A stretch of 64,000 nt of DNA from contig CAMLMH010000004.1 of assembly GCA_946481315.1 (NCBI GenBank), forward strand, positions 124,001 through 188,000, given 5' to 3'. The position numbers and the translations under genes are program-made. Below are positions 35,270 to 44,181 of this stretch, piece after piece. Under the pieces are notes generated by a model. The model was not told the DNA's origin, ran no database searches, and saw only the letters and a program-made list of their open reading frames with translations. The stretch comes from an uncultured Bacteriovorax sp. GTDB taxonomy: Bacteria; Bdellovibrionota; Bacteriovoracia; Bacteriovoracales; Bacteriovoracaceae. Position 1 is the stretch's first letter. The number at the start of each line of letters is the position of its first letter.

Positions 35270-36070
35270 GTGGAGGAAGAATATGTTTTTGCGATTTGTT
35301 TTAACCAGGACGAAAAGGCGAGAGCTCTCGCTGAAAAATTGTCCCGCAAATTTCCCGGGTCAACGTTTATTATCAATGCCTGTTTTGACTCCTTTTTAAA
35401 AGAACTCTCATCGCATCCCAGGATTGATTGTTTTATTACGGAAGAATTTCTGGAAAGTTGTTCGTCAATTGAACTGATTCGGAAAATTAAAAGGTCACGC
35501 AAATATAAACGTACTGTAACTTTGATGAACGTACTGGATTTAAAATCGATAAAATCAGCACTCACCGCTTTAAAATGTCATTTTCTTTATGATGATCATT
35601 CAGATTTAAAACCCATTTTGGATCAGCTCGCTAAAACGCTGCAAAAAAGCCGCAAACCTGCCATTCCGGAACATTTCAATATTCTCATCGTCGATAACCA
35701 GGAAGATTTTCTGGAAATGATCTCTATGTATCTCGGGGCCCTGGATCACCATCGGTTCGATCTGTGTATGTCCAAAAAAAGCGCGCTGGAGATGCTCCAG
35801 AGAAATCATTACGACATACTTATGCTGGACTGGAATCTAGATGATGGTACATGCCTGGAAATCATGGAATTTTTAGGAAATGATCCTCATTCCAAGCAGC
35901 TTAAAAACGATCAGGCCTTAACAATCGTCATCACCGGTCGCGATGGAGTCGAAGACATCATGACCTTACTGCAATATGGCGTCAAAGATCACATCATTAA
36001 GCCGTTTGATTTTTATGAATTTGAAGATAAAGTCATGTACGCGCTAGAAAAACACCGTCTTGGAACCTGA
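35270..36070 (+). CDS. Two-receiver response regulator (first receiver degenerate)
   Basis: The 266-residue protein has no output domain. The first 120 residues look like a receiver in which the acceptor region reads RIDCFITEEFLESC, without a clear Asp at the right place. The second part (about 140-262) is a good receiver: ILIVDNQEDFLEMISMY, the phospho-acceptor block YDILMLDWNLDDGTCLEI (Asp near 190), ALTIVITGRDG and GVKDHIIKPFDFYEFEDKV with the conserved Lys. The start is GTG with GAGGG 7 bases upstream. It lies 75 bases before a hybrid kinase gene and probably works with it in one pathway. Confidence 0.78.
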   Translation: MEEEYVFAICFNQDEKARALAEKLSRKFPGSTFIINACFDSFLKELSSHPRIDCFITEEFLESCSSIELIRKIKRSRKYKRTVTLMNVLDLKSIKSALTALKCHFLYDDHSDLKPILDQLAKTLQKSRKPAIPEHFNILIVDNQEDFLEMISMYLGALDHHRFDLCMSKKSALEMLQRNHYDILMLDWNLDDGTCLEIMEFLGNDPHSKQLKNDQALTIVITGRDGVEDIMTLLQYGVKDHIIKPFDFYEFEDKVMYALEKHRLGT

Positions 36071-36099
36071 TCTCCAGAAGTTCCACTCCGGCCATTATG

Positions 36100-36121
36100 C
36101 CCGATAACTTCCATTATCGGG
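36100..36121 (+). other. Hairpin between response regulator and hybrid kinase genes
   Basis: CCCGATAA and TTATCGGG form a perfect 8-base-pair stem with a 6-base loop, 25 bases before the kinase ATG. There is no T run after it, so it is not a classical terminator. It may be an RNA structure that reduces the kinase yield from a shared transcript, or a regulator site. Confidence 0.5.
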
Positions 36122-36145
36122 TAGAGATTCTAGGGCCGAAAGAGC

Positions 36146-39100
36146 ATGGAAAACACCAGAAAAACGGCACAATTTTCTCCCCTGAAATACATCATCATGT
36201 TGATGATGATGACTTGTCTTTATTTTTTTCTGGCCCACGGATCGATTTTATTTGCCCGTTTGCCCGACAATGTTTCAGTATTTTGGATTCCTACTGGTTT
36301 TTCAATTGCTTTGCTCATTCATTTTGGTCTGGGATTTTCGCCGGCCTTAATTCTGGGAAAATTGCTGTATGAATTATCCCTTGGCCGGAAGCTGGATTTA
36401 ATTCTTTTAAGCACACTGGCCAGTTTCACAGAAGCTTATGTTGGGTATTTTCTGTTTCATTCTTTTAAAAAAAATATCGAGGACTTTTTTGAATATCAAT
36501 CCAACCTTGTATTGATGGCCACAGTGGCATTTTTATCGCCCGTGATTTCGGCCATGATCGGTGTTTCTAGTTTATTGTATTTTAAAATTATTCCCGAGGA
36601 TCAGTATTTCAGTAACTGGATTTCCTGGTATGCGGGCGATGCTCTTGGGGCCTTTATTTTTTTGCCGGCCTTTGCTTATTCCCATCTGGCCCATGATGAT
36701 GGGGAAAATAATAAATTCTCTCTGCGAGATCTGGTGGCACCGGTCATTGCTGTTTTCGTTACAGGCCTGTTTAGTTTTCCGGTCTTAACTCCGTATATTT
36801 TTCTGCTTTTTGGTGTTTTACTGTTACCGATATGGATTGGCACTGAACGCAGTTTATATTTTACGTTAATGGCCGTTGCCCTGATGCTGAATATTTTTCA
36901 GTTCCGGCATATAGGACCTTTTTCTGCCGGAACCTATCAGGAAAATCTTACTTCCATGCAGTTTTTTCTCTTTGCTCTTGGATTTACTGCCCTGGCCCTG
37001 GTGGGTTTTAAACGAACAAAACTTTTTAGCAGTGCTTTGTTTCCGCTCATCACTTTCTGGATTTTAACAGGCAGTGTGTATTTTTATTATCACACCCAAA
37101 AAGACATGAATGATGAAAAGAATCTGGATGCGACTATTGCGGAATTTAACAGTCGTTTAAGTGAAAAACTGCATTTTTTGAAAAGCACGATTCAAGGCGT
37201 GGCCGGGTTTGTAACAGCATCTTCTGAAATAACAGAGGACGAATGGAATGAATATATCGGCTCTTTATCGCTCGTATCATATCGCGACGGTGTTCGCTCC
37301 ATTAATCTGATTTATCCGGAAGCACAAAAAAAATTGAACCGTTATTATCAGATGAGTGTCATTTCTTCGGATTTAAGACTTGATCTGCCTTCTAATCGAA
37401 AGAAAGCACAACTTCACTCAGCAATGAACGATTCTCTTATCTATGGTCAGCTGAAAATGACGGAGCCGGAACGCATTGTGATTGACCGGGGTTATACCGC
37501 TGTCTCCTATCTGGTCATGCCTGTTTTCAGGAATGAAGATTTTGTGGGACATATTGTTGTGACGATGGAGATCAACCGTATTTTGCAGACAATGATTGAA
37601 AATGGTTTTCAGAATGCTGACATTGATGTTTATGCCGGCGAAAAACTAAATGCAAAAAATCTCATATATCGCAACGTTGTCGATCCTCGCTTCCGTAACA
37701 ATCGAATAGATCCGGAAAAAATAAGTATCATAGAGATGGCGGGAGTTCCTGTAAGTGTTTATTGGAATGAAACATCCCGTTTTATATCTCTGCATAATAG
37801 TCAGAACTCTTTTTTTGTATTGATCGGTGCCATATTTTCTTTGGTTGTAACTGGTTTTTATCTTCACTTGCGGCTATTAAACTTCAAAGCTCAGAAGCTG
37901 GCCGATAAAAAAACCCGCGAGCTCACAGAATCAGAAGCAAGATTCAGAGCACTGTTTAATAATTCCAGTGATGCCGTCATTCTCTTCAATGAACAGCGAA
38001 TCATGGACTGCAATCCCAAGGCCCTGGAACTCTTTGATAAACAAACTAAAAGTGAAATGCTCGCCACTCACCTTCCCTCTCTTTTTTACAGCGAAGAAGA
38101 CCCGGGATTTTTCAGAAACAAAATGCAGGAAGTTAAGGATGAACAGATGCTTACTTTTGAAGCAAATTGTCTGCGTAGCACTGAAAAATTTATCGGTGAA
38201 GTCCATCTCCATTATCTGGTTGTCAAAGAACGCACGCTCTATCAGGCCGTTGTCCGGGACATTACTGACCGGAAAAATATTGAGGCCAATCTCATTCGCT
38301 CTAAAGATCTCGCAGAAGAGGCAGCCCGGACAAAGTCACAATTTCTCTCGACAATGAGTCACGAAATCAGAACACCTCTTAACGGTGTAATCGGAATGAT
38401 TGATGTGATTCTCGATGAGTACCCGGATCTTCCAATTCAGGATGATCTCAATACAATTAAATATTCGGCTGATAACTTATTGCACGTTTTAAATAAAGTT
38501 CTCGACTTCAGTAAAATTGAAGCAGGTAAAATGGTACTGGAGAAAAAAGCCTTTTCACTTGTCCGCATGTGCAGCAACCTTGTCAAAGTTTATCGCTCTA
38601 AAGCTGCTTCAAAAGGAATTAAATTAGATCTGCATATTGATTCTGCCTGTCCGGAATGGATTGTCGGCGATGAAGTCAGAAACACACAGGTTTTGCATAA
38701 CCTTTTAAGTAACGCAGTTAAGTTCACCAATCAGGGTGAAATTTCTTTAGATGTATCAGTCCTTACGCTTAAGAAGGATTATGTAGAACTCCGTTTCAGT
38801 GTACACGACACCGGAATAGGCATTGATGAAGACAAGAAAAAAGCAGTTTTTGATGAATTCACCCAGGCCGAGAGCGACCATACCCGCAAATTTGGCGGAA
38901 CAGGACTGGGCCTGGCCATCAGTAAAAGACTAATCGAAATTCAAAAAGGACAACTTGAACTAAAGAGTACTCCCGGAAAAGGGACGACGTTTACGTATGC
39001 GCTGACATTTACTCTCCCCGATTCAAACTTTGCCACAGGATCGCCCAGGGAGATTCCGGAAAAGATCTGCTTTAACGGACAGAAAGTATTATTGGTGGAA

Positions 39101-39439
39101 GACAATGAAATCAACGTTCAGGTCACACGTAAATTTCTGGAACGCTGGGGACTTGTGGTGGATATAGCCGTTAACGGACGCGAAGCCGTGGAACGCGCAC
39201 GCCAGACGGAGTATGATCTCATTCTCATGGATCTGCATATGCCGGTTATGGGTGGACTCGAGGCCACTACCCTCATCCGCACTTTCAATTCAGTGATACC
39301 AATCATCGGACTTTCGGCCGACGTTATGGCCGATTTTAATCAGCATCAGCCCACTCATCTTATGAATGATTTTGTGACAAAACCTTTTATCCCTGAAGAA
39401 TTTCTGCAAAAACTTCATCGTTATTTGTCACTGTCCTAG
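36146..39439 (+). CDS. MASE1-CHASE-PAS hybrid histidine kinase
   Basis: The 1097-residue protein has, in order, an N-terminal MASE1 membrane sensor (about 12-310, with NVSVFWIPTGFSIALLIHFG), a CHASE periplasmic domain (about 325-545, FLKSTIQGVAGFVTASSE), a membrane helix, a PAS domain (about 596-720, SEARFRALFNNSSDAVILFN), a HisKA domain (phospho-His 739 in LSTMSHEIRTPLNG), an ATPase domain (N box LLSNAVKFTN near 853; DTGIGI; FGGTGLGLAIS) and a C-terminal receiver (VLLVEDNEINVQ near 981; Asp near 1029 in LILMDLHMP). All catalytic residues look intact. It is a membrane-bound sensor that relays phosphate internally. The ligand is unknown. Confidence 0.93.
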   Translation: MENTRKTAQFSPLKYIIMLMMMTCLYFFLAHGSILFARLPDNVSVFWIPTGFSIALLIHFGLGFSPALILGKLLYELSLGRKLDLILLSTLASFTEAYVGYFLFHSFKKNIEDFFEYQSNLVLMATVAFLSPVISAMIGVSSLLYFKIIPEDQYFSNWISWYAGDALGAFIFLPAFAYSHLAHDDGENNKFSLRDLVAPVIAVFVTGLFSFPVLTPYIFLLFGVLLLPIWIGTERSLYFTLMAVALMLNIFQFRHIGPFSAGTYQENLTSMQFFLFALGFTALALVGFKRTKLFSSALFPLITFWILTGSVYFYYHTQKDMNDEKNLDATIAEFNSRLSEKLHFLKSTIQGVAGFVTASSEITEDEWNEYIGSLSLVSYRDGVRSINLIYPEAQKKLNRYYQMSVISSDLRLDLPSNRKKAQLHSAMNDSLIYGQLKMTEPERIVIDRGYTAVSYLVMPVFRNEDFVGHIVVTMEINRILQTMIENGFQNADIDVYAGEKLNAKNLIYRNVVDPRFRNNRIDPEKISIIEMAGVPVSVYWNETSRFISLHNSQNSFFVLIGAIFSLVVTGFYLHLRLLNFKAQKLADKKTRELTESEARFRALFNNSSDAVILFNEQRIMDCNPKALELFDKQTKSEMLATHLPSLFYSEEDPGFFRNKMQEVKDEQMLTFEANCLRSTEKFIGEVHLHYLVVKERTLYQAVVRDITDRKNIEANLIRSKDLAEEAARTKSQFLSTMSHEIRTPLNGVIGMIDVILDEYPDLPIQDDLNTIKYSADNLLHVLNKVLDFSKIEAGKMVLEKKAFSLVRMCSNLVKVYRSKAASKGIKLDLHIDSACPEWIVGDEVRNTQVLHNLLSNAVKFTNQGEISLDVSVLTLKKDYVELRFSVHDTGIGIDEDKKKAVFDEFTQAESDHTRKFGGTGLGLAISKRLIEIQKGQLELKSTPGKGTTFTYALTFTLPDSNFATGSPREIPEKICFNGQKVLLVEDNEINVQVTRKFLERWGLVVDIAVNGREAVERARQTEYDLILMDLHMPVMGGLEATTLIRTFNSVIPIIGLSADVMADFNQHQPTHLMNDFVTKPFIPEEFLQKLHRYLSLS

Positions 39440-39522
39440 TTTTTTTTAAAAAAAATAATGGCTCAGGAATCTACGATGCTCTTAAATTAAGCTTTAGAAA
39501 TATGCGCTAGATCATAAAATAA

Positions 39523-39551
39523 TTGACAGAATTACGCCCTTCCATTTGAAT
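39523..39551 (+). promoter_or_regulatory. Probable promoter of the PuuD-like/cytochrome pair
   Basis: A perfect TTGACA is followed after 17 bases by TTGAAT, which keeps four of six -10 bases. The start codon lies about 50 bases downstream, giving a plausible leader. Confidence 0.4.
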
Positions 39552-39602
39552 CAAAGTACTTACTCATTTTCCCCCTTTGTGGGTCGTAGACCGGAGGTCA
39601 TG

Positions 39603-40331
39603 ATGGATTTAGCCTTATTTTCAAATTCTGGAGCAGAGATGCTCTTTCGTTGGGGCCACTACTTCGCTGGAGTTGTGTGGATTGGCATGCTTTACTACTT
39701 TAACTTCGTTCAGGGTGAATGGTTCAAAGAACTAGATGCTGACGAAAAAATTAAATCATCCCGTGGTGTAGCAGTGAGAACCCTGGTTCCTCGCGCGCTA
39801 AAATGGTTCCGCTTTGGTGCCCTTTTCACTTTTTTAACTGGTGTTGTTCTACTAGGACTAAAGGGACATGCTTTTGGATCAGAGATGTTCAATACATCAT
39901 GGTGGGCCTTTATCGCTACAGGCGCAACACTTGGAACGTTGATGTTCTTAAACGTCTGGCTAATTATCTGGCCTAAGCAAAAAATTGTTATCGCTTCAGC
40001 TCAACAGGTTGCAGCTGGCGGGGCAGCTCTGCCAGAAGCAGCAGCGGCCGGCGCACGTGCAGGAGTAGCATCAAGAACAAACACATTGTTTTCAATTCCC
40101 ATGTTATTTTTCATGGGGGCCGCTTCTCACCTTCCAGCACAAGTCAATCCAGACTACAACGGCAAAGTCCTGACACTGGTTCTTGCCGTGATTATTGGTC
40201 TCCTGGAACTAAACGCGATTAAAGGTAAAAATGAATACGTAAAAATGACTTCCATTTTAGGAGTGACTCACATGGGGATGCTTCTGACGGTCATTCTTTA
40301 CGTTGTTATCGAGATGTTGATTAAGGCGTGA
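39603..40331 (+). CDS. PuuD-like membrane protein (urate-hydroxylase N-domain type)
   Basis: The 242-residue integral membrane protein resembles the membrane half of PuuD-type urate hydroxylases (Pfam Urate_ox_N): EMLFRWGHYFAGVVWIGMLY near the start with a His that may bind haem, FVQGEWFKEL, WFRFGALFTFLTGVVLLG, ATLGTLMFLNVWLIIWPKQK and a C-terminal helix. About six membrane helices are seen, and a Gly/Ala-rich loop (about 135-160) lies between helices three and four. PuuD proteins normally also carry a C-terminal cytochrome c. Here that part is encoded separately by the next gene, which overlaps this stop codon region. The ATG at 39603 has GGAGGT 4 bases upstream; one codon earlier is possible. 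Confidence 0.7.
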   Translation: MDLALFSNSGAEMLFRWGHYFAGVVWIGMLYYFNFVQGEWFKELDADEKIKSSRGVAVRTLVPRALKWFRFGALFTFLTGVVLLGLKGHAFGSEMFNTSWWAFIATGATLGTLMFLNVWLIIWPKQKIVIASAQQVAAGGAALPEAAAAGARAGVASRTNTLFSIPMLFFMGAASHLPAQVNPDYNGKVLTLVLAVIIGLLELNAIKGKNEYVKMTSILGVTHMGMLLTVILYVVIEMLIKA

Positions 40332-40351
40332 TAACCCCGCATCCCAGCTTT

Positions 40352-40726
40352 ATGAAAATGCACAACAAATTATCGTTCAAAAAAATGAAAAATCAGGGAG
40401 CACTCATCGTAGTGCTCCTTTCTCTATTTGCTTGCCAGAAGAAAGAGGAAACACCATCGGCCCCTCTAAGCGATCTCGCGAAACGAGGAAGGGCCGTTTA
40501 TCTGGCCAACTGTATTGCTTGTCACAATCCGGATCCTCGACTGGCCGGAAGTATCGGGCCGGATATTGCGGGATCTTCTCTGGAGTTAGTTCAGGCGCGT
40601 GTTTTAACCCGAGGCTATCCGCCAGGATATAAACCTAAGCGCACATCCTCCCAGATGCCGGATTTTCCTCAGTTAAAAGAAGACATTCCGGGTCTGCACG
40701 CTTATCTCAATAGCTTTAATAAATAA
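40352..40726 (+). CDS. Cytochrome c lipoprotein partner of the PuuD-like protein
   Basis: The product has a lipoprotein signal (MKNQGALIVVLLSLFAC, Cys near residue 27) and one c-type haem site, VYLANCIACHNPDP (CxxCH). IGPDIAGSS follows, and a Met in SSQMPDFPQL is a good candidate for the sixth ligand. A small class I cytochrome c is therefore anchored outside the inner membrane. The start is uncertain: a GTG at 40328 overlaps the previous stop by 4 bases, ATGs at 40352, 40358 and 40385 are also in frame, and none has a strong ribosome site. The close coupling to the PuuD-like gene suggests an electron-transfer pair. Confidence 0.78.
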   Translation: MKMHNKLSFKKMKNQGALIVVLLSLFACQKKEETPSAPLSDLAKRGRAVYLANCIACHNPDPRLAGSIGPDIAGSSLELVQARVLTRGYPPGYKPKRTSSQMPDFPQLKEDIPGLHAYLNSFNK

Positions 40727-40735
40727 GACGAAACC

Positions 40736-41338
40736 TTAAGTTTTAAGGTTCTCGATAATTTCTTCTATCGAAATGATAGGAATGGACCATTTTTTTGAAA
40801 ATGCGATGAGATCATCACCTTTAAGAGGTTCTCCCTCAGCACTTAAGGTCTCACATAAAACTGCAACGTCTTTAAGCCCCGCTTGCTCCATTAAATAGAC
40901 AGAGGCCTCTGTATGACCTGCTCTTTTTTTGAGTCCTTCGGGATGGGCAATAAGAGGAAACACGTGTCCTGGGGCCGCAAAATCAGCTCTTGTGGCCATA
41001 TCATCACTTAATAGTTTTATAGTTTGAGCACGATCGCGGGATGAAATGCCTGAGCGAGTACCGAGGATTGCATCCACGGATATGGTGAAGGCCGTCTCAA
41101 GACTTCCTTCGTTTTCTTTAACCATTAGCGGGAGATTTAATCTACGGGCCCGAGCTGCACTCATAGGAACACAGATAAGACCGCGCCCTTCATTGATCAT
41201 AAAATTAACATGTGAGGAATCTACGAATTCAGCAGGCATAATAAGATCTGCTTCATCCTCACGAGTCTCAGCATCACAAACGAGAATAAAACTTCCTTCC
41301 TGCAAGGCCCTGATCGCCTCATCCAATTGCTTGCTCAT
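40736..41338 (-). CDS. ribB: 3,4-dihydroxy-2-butanone 4-phosphate synthase
   Basis: RibB converts ribulose 5-phosphate to the four-carbon unit of riboflavin. The 200-residue protein is the stand-alone RibB type without a RibA domain. Visible are GSFILVCDAETREDEADLIM with the acidic metal ligands, FMINEGRGLICVPM, AFTISVD, GISSRDRAQTIKLL, FAAPGHVFPLIAHPEG and RAGHTEASVYLMEQAG with the active-site His. No FMN riboswitch is visible; only 18 bases separate it from the upstream lipoprotein gene, so it is probably read through from there. Confidence 0.95.
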   Translation of the reverse strand: MSKQLDEAIRALQEGSFILVCDAETREDEADLIMPAEFVDSSHVNFMINEGRGLICVPMSAARARRLNLPLMVKENEGSLETAFTISVDAILGTRSGISSRDRAQTIKLLSDDMATRADFAAPGHVFPLIAHPEGLKKRAGHTEASVYLMEQAGLKDVAVLCETLSAEGEPLKGDDLIAFSKKWSIPIISIEEIIENLKT

Positions 41339-41356
41339 GAGCTATGCTCTTCCTCT

Positions 41357-42868
41357 TTAAGGGTGAAAATACTGATGGAAAGCGGGTTTCTGAACGTCCT
41401 GCCCCTTTTTCCAGCGCTTCCACAATTCACTGTCTTTTTTCCAAAACGCGTCGACAGTATCATAGATTTCTTTGGGAGTCATTGGACGATTGTACTCGAG
41501 TGACTGGACTTCCACTTCTTTAAAAATGGATTCACCAACTTTATCAAGCACCATGAAAATCTGCATCTGAGTCGGATTCATATTCAGTGGAAATTTGGCC
41601 TCCAGAAATTTTTTCACCAGAGGAGTTCTTCTTAAGAGCCACAAACCTTTTGTTTCCACATCCATTTTTAACGATGGGTCAAAACGATAATTATCCCGGT
41701 CCATTTTTTCGAAGATTTTAGTCAAAATAAAGTCTTTTGTTCGCGACTCTTCCATTTTCTTAGGATTTCTCCATTCGGCGACTAATTCAAATCGCGGGTC
41801 AAACTGAATATCTCCCGGTGAAAAAGTCTCGAGTGTGTCAATGTTCTCTGGCGTGGCCTTAATTCCAATATCCTGAAGAAAAGGAATAATTCCGCTGGTA
41901 AAACGGGATTTGTGGGCCGGAATGGATTCCATGGTTTTATCCGTCGACACCATCTTAAATCCGGTGGAAATAACCTCTGAACAAAAGAGTCTGCGGTCAT
42001 CTTTTAAATCCATTCCAAAATCGTATTCGATCGTTTTACCGGTCTGCTGTTCTTTTAAAACACGCTCATAAATGGCCTTGGAAGCCTTATGGGCCAGATC
42101 CGGATCATGATGGCGAAAGACTACTTCTCTGGCGTTTTTATCACTTAAATGCTGAGAGATCGGGTTGGTGACACTTCCGATTTCAATATGCGCTTCAGTT
42201 GTAAACATCTCTCGAGTTGATTCATCACCATAGACAAAACTTAAATGAGAAAACTGGTAATCATTGCGGCCGATACGGGCAATGGCCGCTGAAGAATAAG
42301 CATTTCCGCGGGAGAGTAAGACATCTCCAGATTTCAGATCACTGGCACTTTTAAACTCACCGGCAAACTTGGGATTAACCAGCAGGTAAGGAAACTCTCC
42401 TTTTAACGATGCATATTCTTCCGGAGTCGCCCCGGATCGTTCCATACGAATTTCAATCAGGTAATCTTCCACATAGCGAAGTCCACGCAGAACATCGGAA
42501 GCACTTTTTAAACAGGCCTCATCTTTTTTAGATTTAACAACAAATGGACCAAACACATCTTTCATTTCTAAACGGGCAAGAAAGGACGCTTCAATATCCT
42601 GATCAATCGCTGCGATGTTATTGAGGTCCTGATAAGCTGAATCACCGGAAAGATGATAAAGATTCTGATAAATATTTGTGTAATGGCTTTCGCATTTAGT
42701 GAAGTCACGGGCCACTTCAAGATTGGCCGCATGCATGTCAGAAAGAACATCTTTAAGGGTAACAACTTCACCATCTCCGGCAGGTTTTCTGATTTTGTGA
42801 CTGGAACAGCCAATTGTTACAAGCAAACAAGACAAAAGCCCGATCTGGGTTTTTAAAGTTGATTTCAT
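41357..42868 (-). CDS. YiiX/YebB-type (permuted papain-like) lipoprotein
   Basis: The 503-residue protein has a lipoprotein signal (LLVTIGCSSH, Cys near 21). Residues about 180-310 match the YiiX-like permuted NlpC/P60 family: SGDVLLSRGNAYSSAAIARI, then the His in DYQFSHLSFVYGD, the acidic EAHIEIGSV and the nucleophile LFCSEVISTGF. The order His, Glu, Cys is that of the permuted triad. Family members act on amide bonds or acyl chains, often in cell-wall or lipid contexts. The 190 residues after the domain are helical and unassigned. The ATG at 42868 is preferred over an upstream TTG. Confidence 0.78.
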   Translation of the reverse strand: MKSTLKTQIGLLSCLLVTIGCSSHKIRKPAGDGEVVTLKDVLSDMHAANLEVARDFTKCESHYTNIYQNLYHLSGDSAYQDLNNIAAIDQDIEASFLARLEMKDVFGPFVVKSKKDEACLKSASDVLRGLRYVEDYLIEIRMERSGATPEEYASLKGEFPYLLVNPKFAGEFKSASDLKSGDVLLSRGNAYSSAAIARIGRNDYQFSHLSFVYGDESTREMFTTEAHIEIGSVTNPISQHLSDKNAREVVFRHHDPDLAHKASKAIYERVLKEQQTGKTIEYDFGMDLKDDRRLFCSEVISTGFKMVSTDKTMESIPAHKSRFTSGIIPFLQDIGIKATPENIDTLETFSPGDIQFDPRFELVAEWRNPKKMEESRTKDFILTKIFEKMDRDNYRFDPSLKMDVETKGLWLLRRTPLVKKFLEAKFPLNMNPTQMQIFMVLDKVGESIFKEVEVQSLEYNRPMTPKEIYDTVDAFWKKDSELWKRWKKGQDVQKPAFHQYFHP

Positions 42869-42880
42869 CCTGAAATATCC

Positions 42881-42910
42881 CAAAAAAAAGGAGTCCGTAA
42901 TGGACTCCTT
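42881..42910 (-). terminator. Terminator of asd
   Basis: Read on the minus strand, a 9-base-pair stem (AAGGAGTCC with GGACTCCTT) with a 5-base loop is followed by a run of seven T. It ends the asd transcript, just before the lipoprotein gene. Confidence 0.88.
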
Positions 42911-42939
42911 CTTATTCTAAACTGGAAAGGGCATGAGAC

Positions 42940-44064
42940 TCAAGCGTGATGATCAAGCAGAATATGCAGCATCCGGCGAAGTGGCTCGGCAGCTCCCCAG
43001 AGCAGCTGATCTCCTACTGTAAAAGCATTGAGATATTCATCGCCCAGGTTCATTTTGCGAAGTCGTCCGACTGGAATGGTCAGTTTTCCACTGGCAAATT
43101 CCGGCGTAAGATAATTAAGTGTCTCTTCTTTAGTATTGGCCACCACTTTCACCCACGGGTTGTGCTCGGCCAGCATTATTTCGACTTCTTTAACCGGGAT
43201 ATCTTTTTTAAGTTTTATTGTGAGCCCCTGTGCATGACAGCGCATGCTCGAAACACGTACACAGGTTCCATCAATCGGAATACGGGACTTGGTCTGCAGT
43301 ATCTTATTGCCCTCTACTCCCCCTTTCCACTCTTCCTTACTTTGTCCATGCTCCCATTCAGCATCGATCCATGGAAGCAGGTTACAGGCCAGTGGATGGC
43401 CAAACTGCGCTTTTGGAAAGTGCGGGTCTTTCATGGAATGAGTGATATCTTTTTCAACAGCAAGAATGCGCTCAGAAAGAGAAGCTTCATGGTGAGGCAT
43501 CACTTTATCTGTTACATACTTCATCTGAGAAAGAAGCTCGTGCATGTGGCGAGCACCACCACCGCTGGCCGCCTGATAGGTCATCGACGAAATCCATTCG
43601 ATGGCCTCTGCTTTAAACAGTCCTCCCAGGGCCAGCAACATCAGGGAGACCGTGCAGTTTCCGCCAATAAATTCTTTTTTGCCGTTTTTAAGGGCGTCTT
43701 TAATCACATGCAGATTGACCGGATCAAGAATGATCGTTGCCTCTTCTTTCATGCGAAGAGTGCTGGCAGCATCGATCCAGTATCCTTTAAACCCCTCGTC
43801 TCTCAGGGATTGGTGAACTTTTTTTGTGTAATCTCCGCCCTGACAGGTGAGAATAACATCCATATTTTTTAATTCTTCGAGGTTATAAGCGTCTTTTAAG
43901 ACAGGATCAATCTTTTTAGCAGAGTCTTTATAGGGATGAGAGCCGCCGGCATTAGATGTGGAAAAAAACGTGGTTTCAAACAGTGATAAATCGCCTTCTG
44001 AAAGCATCCGGTCCATGAGTACCTGACCTACCATTCCTCGCCAGCCGATAATTCCTAATTTCAT
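42940..44064 (-). CDS. asd: Aspartate-semialdehyde dehydrogenase
   Basis: Asd reduces aspartyl phosphate to aspartate semialdehyde for lysine, threonine and diaminopimelate. The 374-residue protein is of the Gram-negative type: LGIIGWRGMVGQVLMDRM at the start, TTFFSTSNAGGSHP, VILTCQGGDYTKKVH, the catalytic Cys in EFIGGNCTVSLMLLALGG, YQAASGGGARHM and GTCVRVSSMRCHAQGLTIKL. The ATG at 44064 has GAGGA 6 bases upstream; a GTG 12 bases before it is not needed. The gene is divergent from lysC, with 117 bases of shared regulatory DNA. Confidence 0.96.
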   Translation of the reverse strand: MKLGIIGWRGMVGQVLMDRMLSEGDLSLFETTFFSTSNAGGSHPYKDSAKKIDPVLKDAYNLEELKNMDVILTCQGGDYTKKVHQSLRDEGFKGYWIDAASTLRMKEEATIILDPVNLHVIKDALKNGKKEFIGGNCTVSLMLLALGGLFKAEAIEWISSMTYQAASGGGARHMHELLSQMKYVTDKVMPHHEASLSERILAVEKDITHSMKDPHFPKAQFGHPLACNLLPWIDAEWEHGQSKEEWKGGVEGNKILQTKSRIPIDGTCVRVSSMRCHAQGLTIKLKKDIPVKEVEIMLAEHNPWVKVVANTKEETLNYLTPEFASGKLTIPVGRLRKMNLGDEYLNAFTVGDQLLWGAAEPLRRMLHILLDHHA

Positions 44065-44137
44065 CTTTTTCCTCACTGCAATTGTTTAATGTTGTCTTTT
44101 ATTAGTTTTCACCCAATTTTTTATCTTTTAGAATGCT

Positions 44138-44164
44138 TTGACAAAGAGAATTCATCAATATTTT
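44138..44164 (+). promoter_or_regulatory. Candidate promoter of the lysC-dapBAD operon
   Basis: A perfect TTGACA at 44138 is followed 15 bases later by TATTTT, a weak -10. The spacing is short, so this is only a candidate. No lysine riboswitch fold is seen in the 117-base gap. Confidence 0.25.
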
Positions 44165-44181
44165 TCTAGAAAAGGATGTCT

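Noticed and set aside
40727..41356. FMN riboswitch for ribB
   Set aside because: Only 18 bases precede ribB before the next coding region, far too short for an RFN element.
42946..43872. 308-codon open frame opposite asd
   Set aside because: It lies wholly antisense to the well-supported asd gene, has no recognisable domain and no good ribosome site.
44065..44181. Lysine riboswitch in the asd-lysC gap
   Set aside because: The gap is only 117 bases and lacks the conserved helices and loop motifs of the L box.
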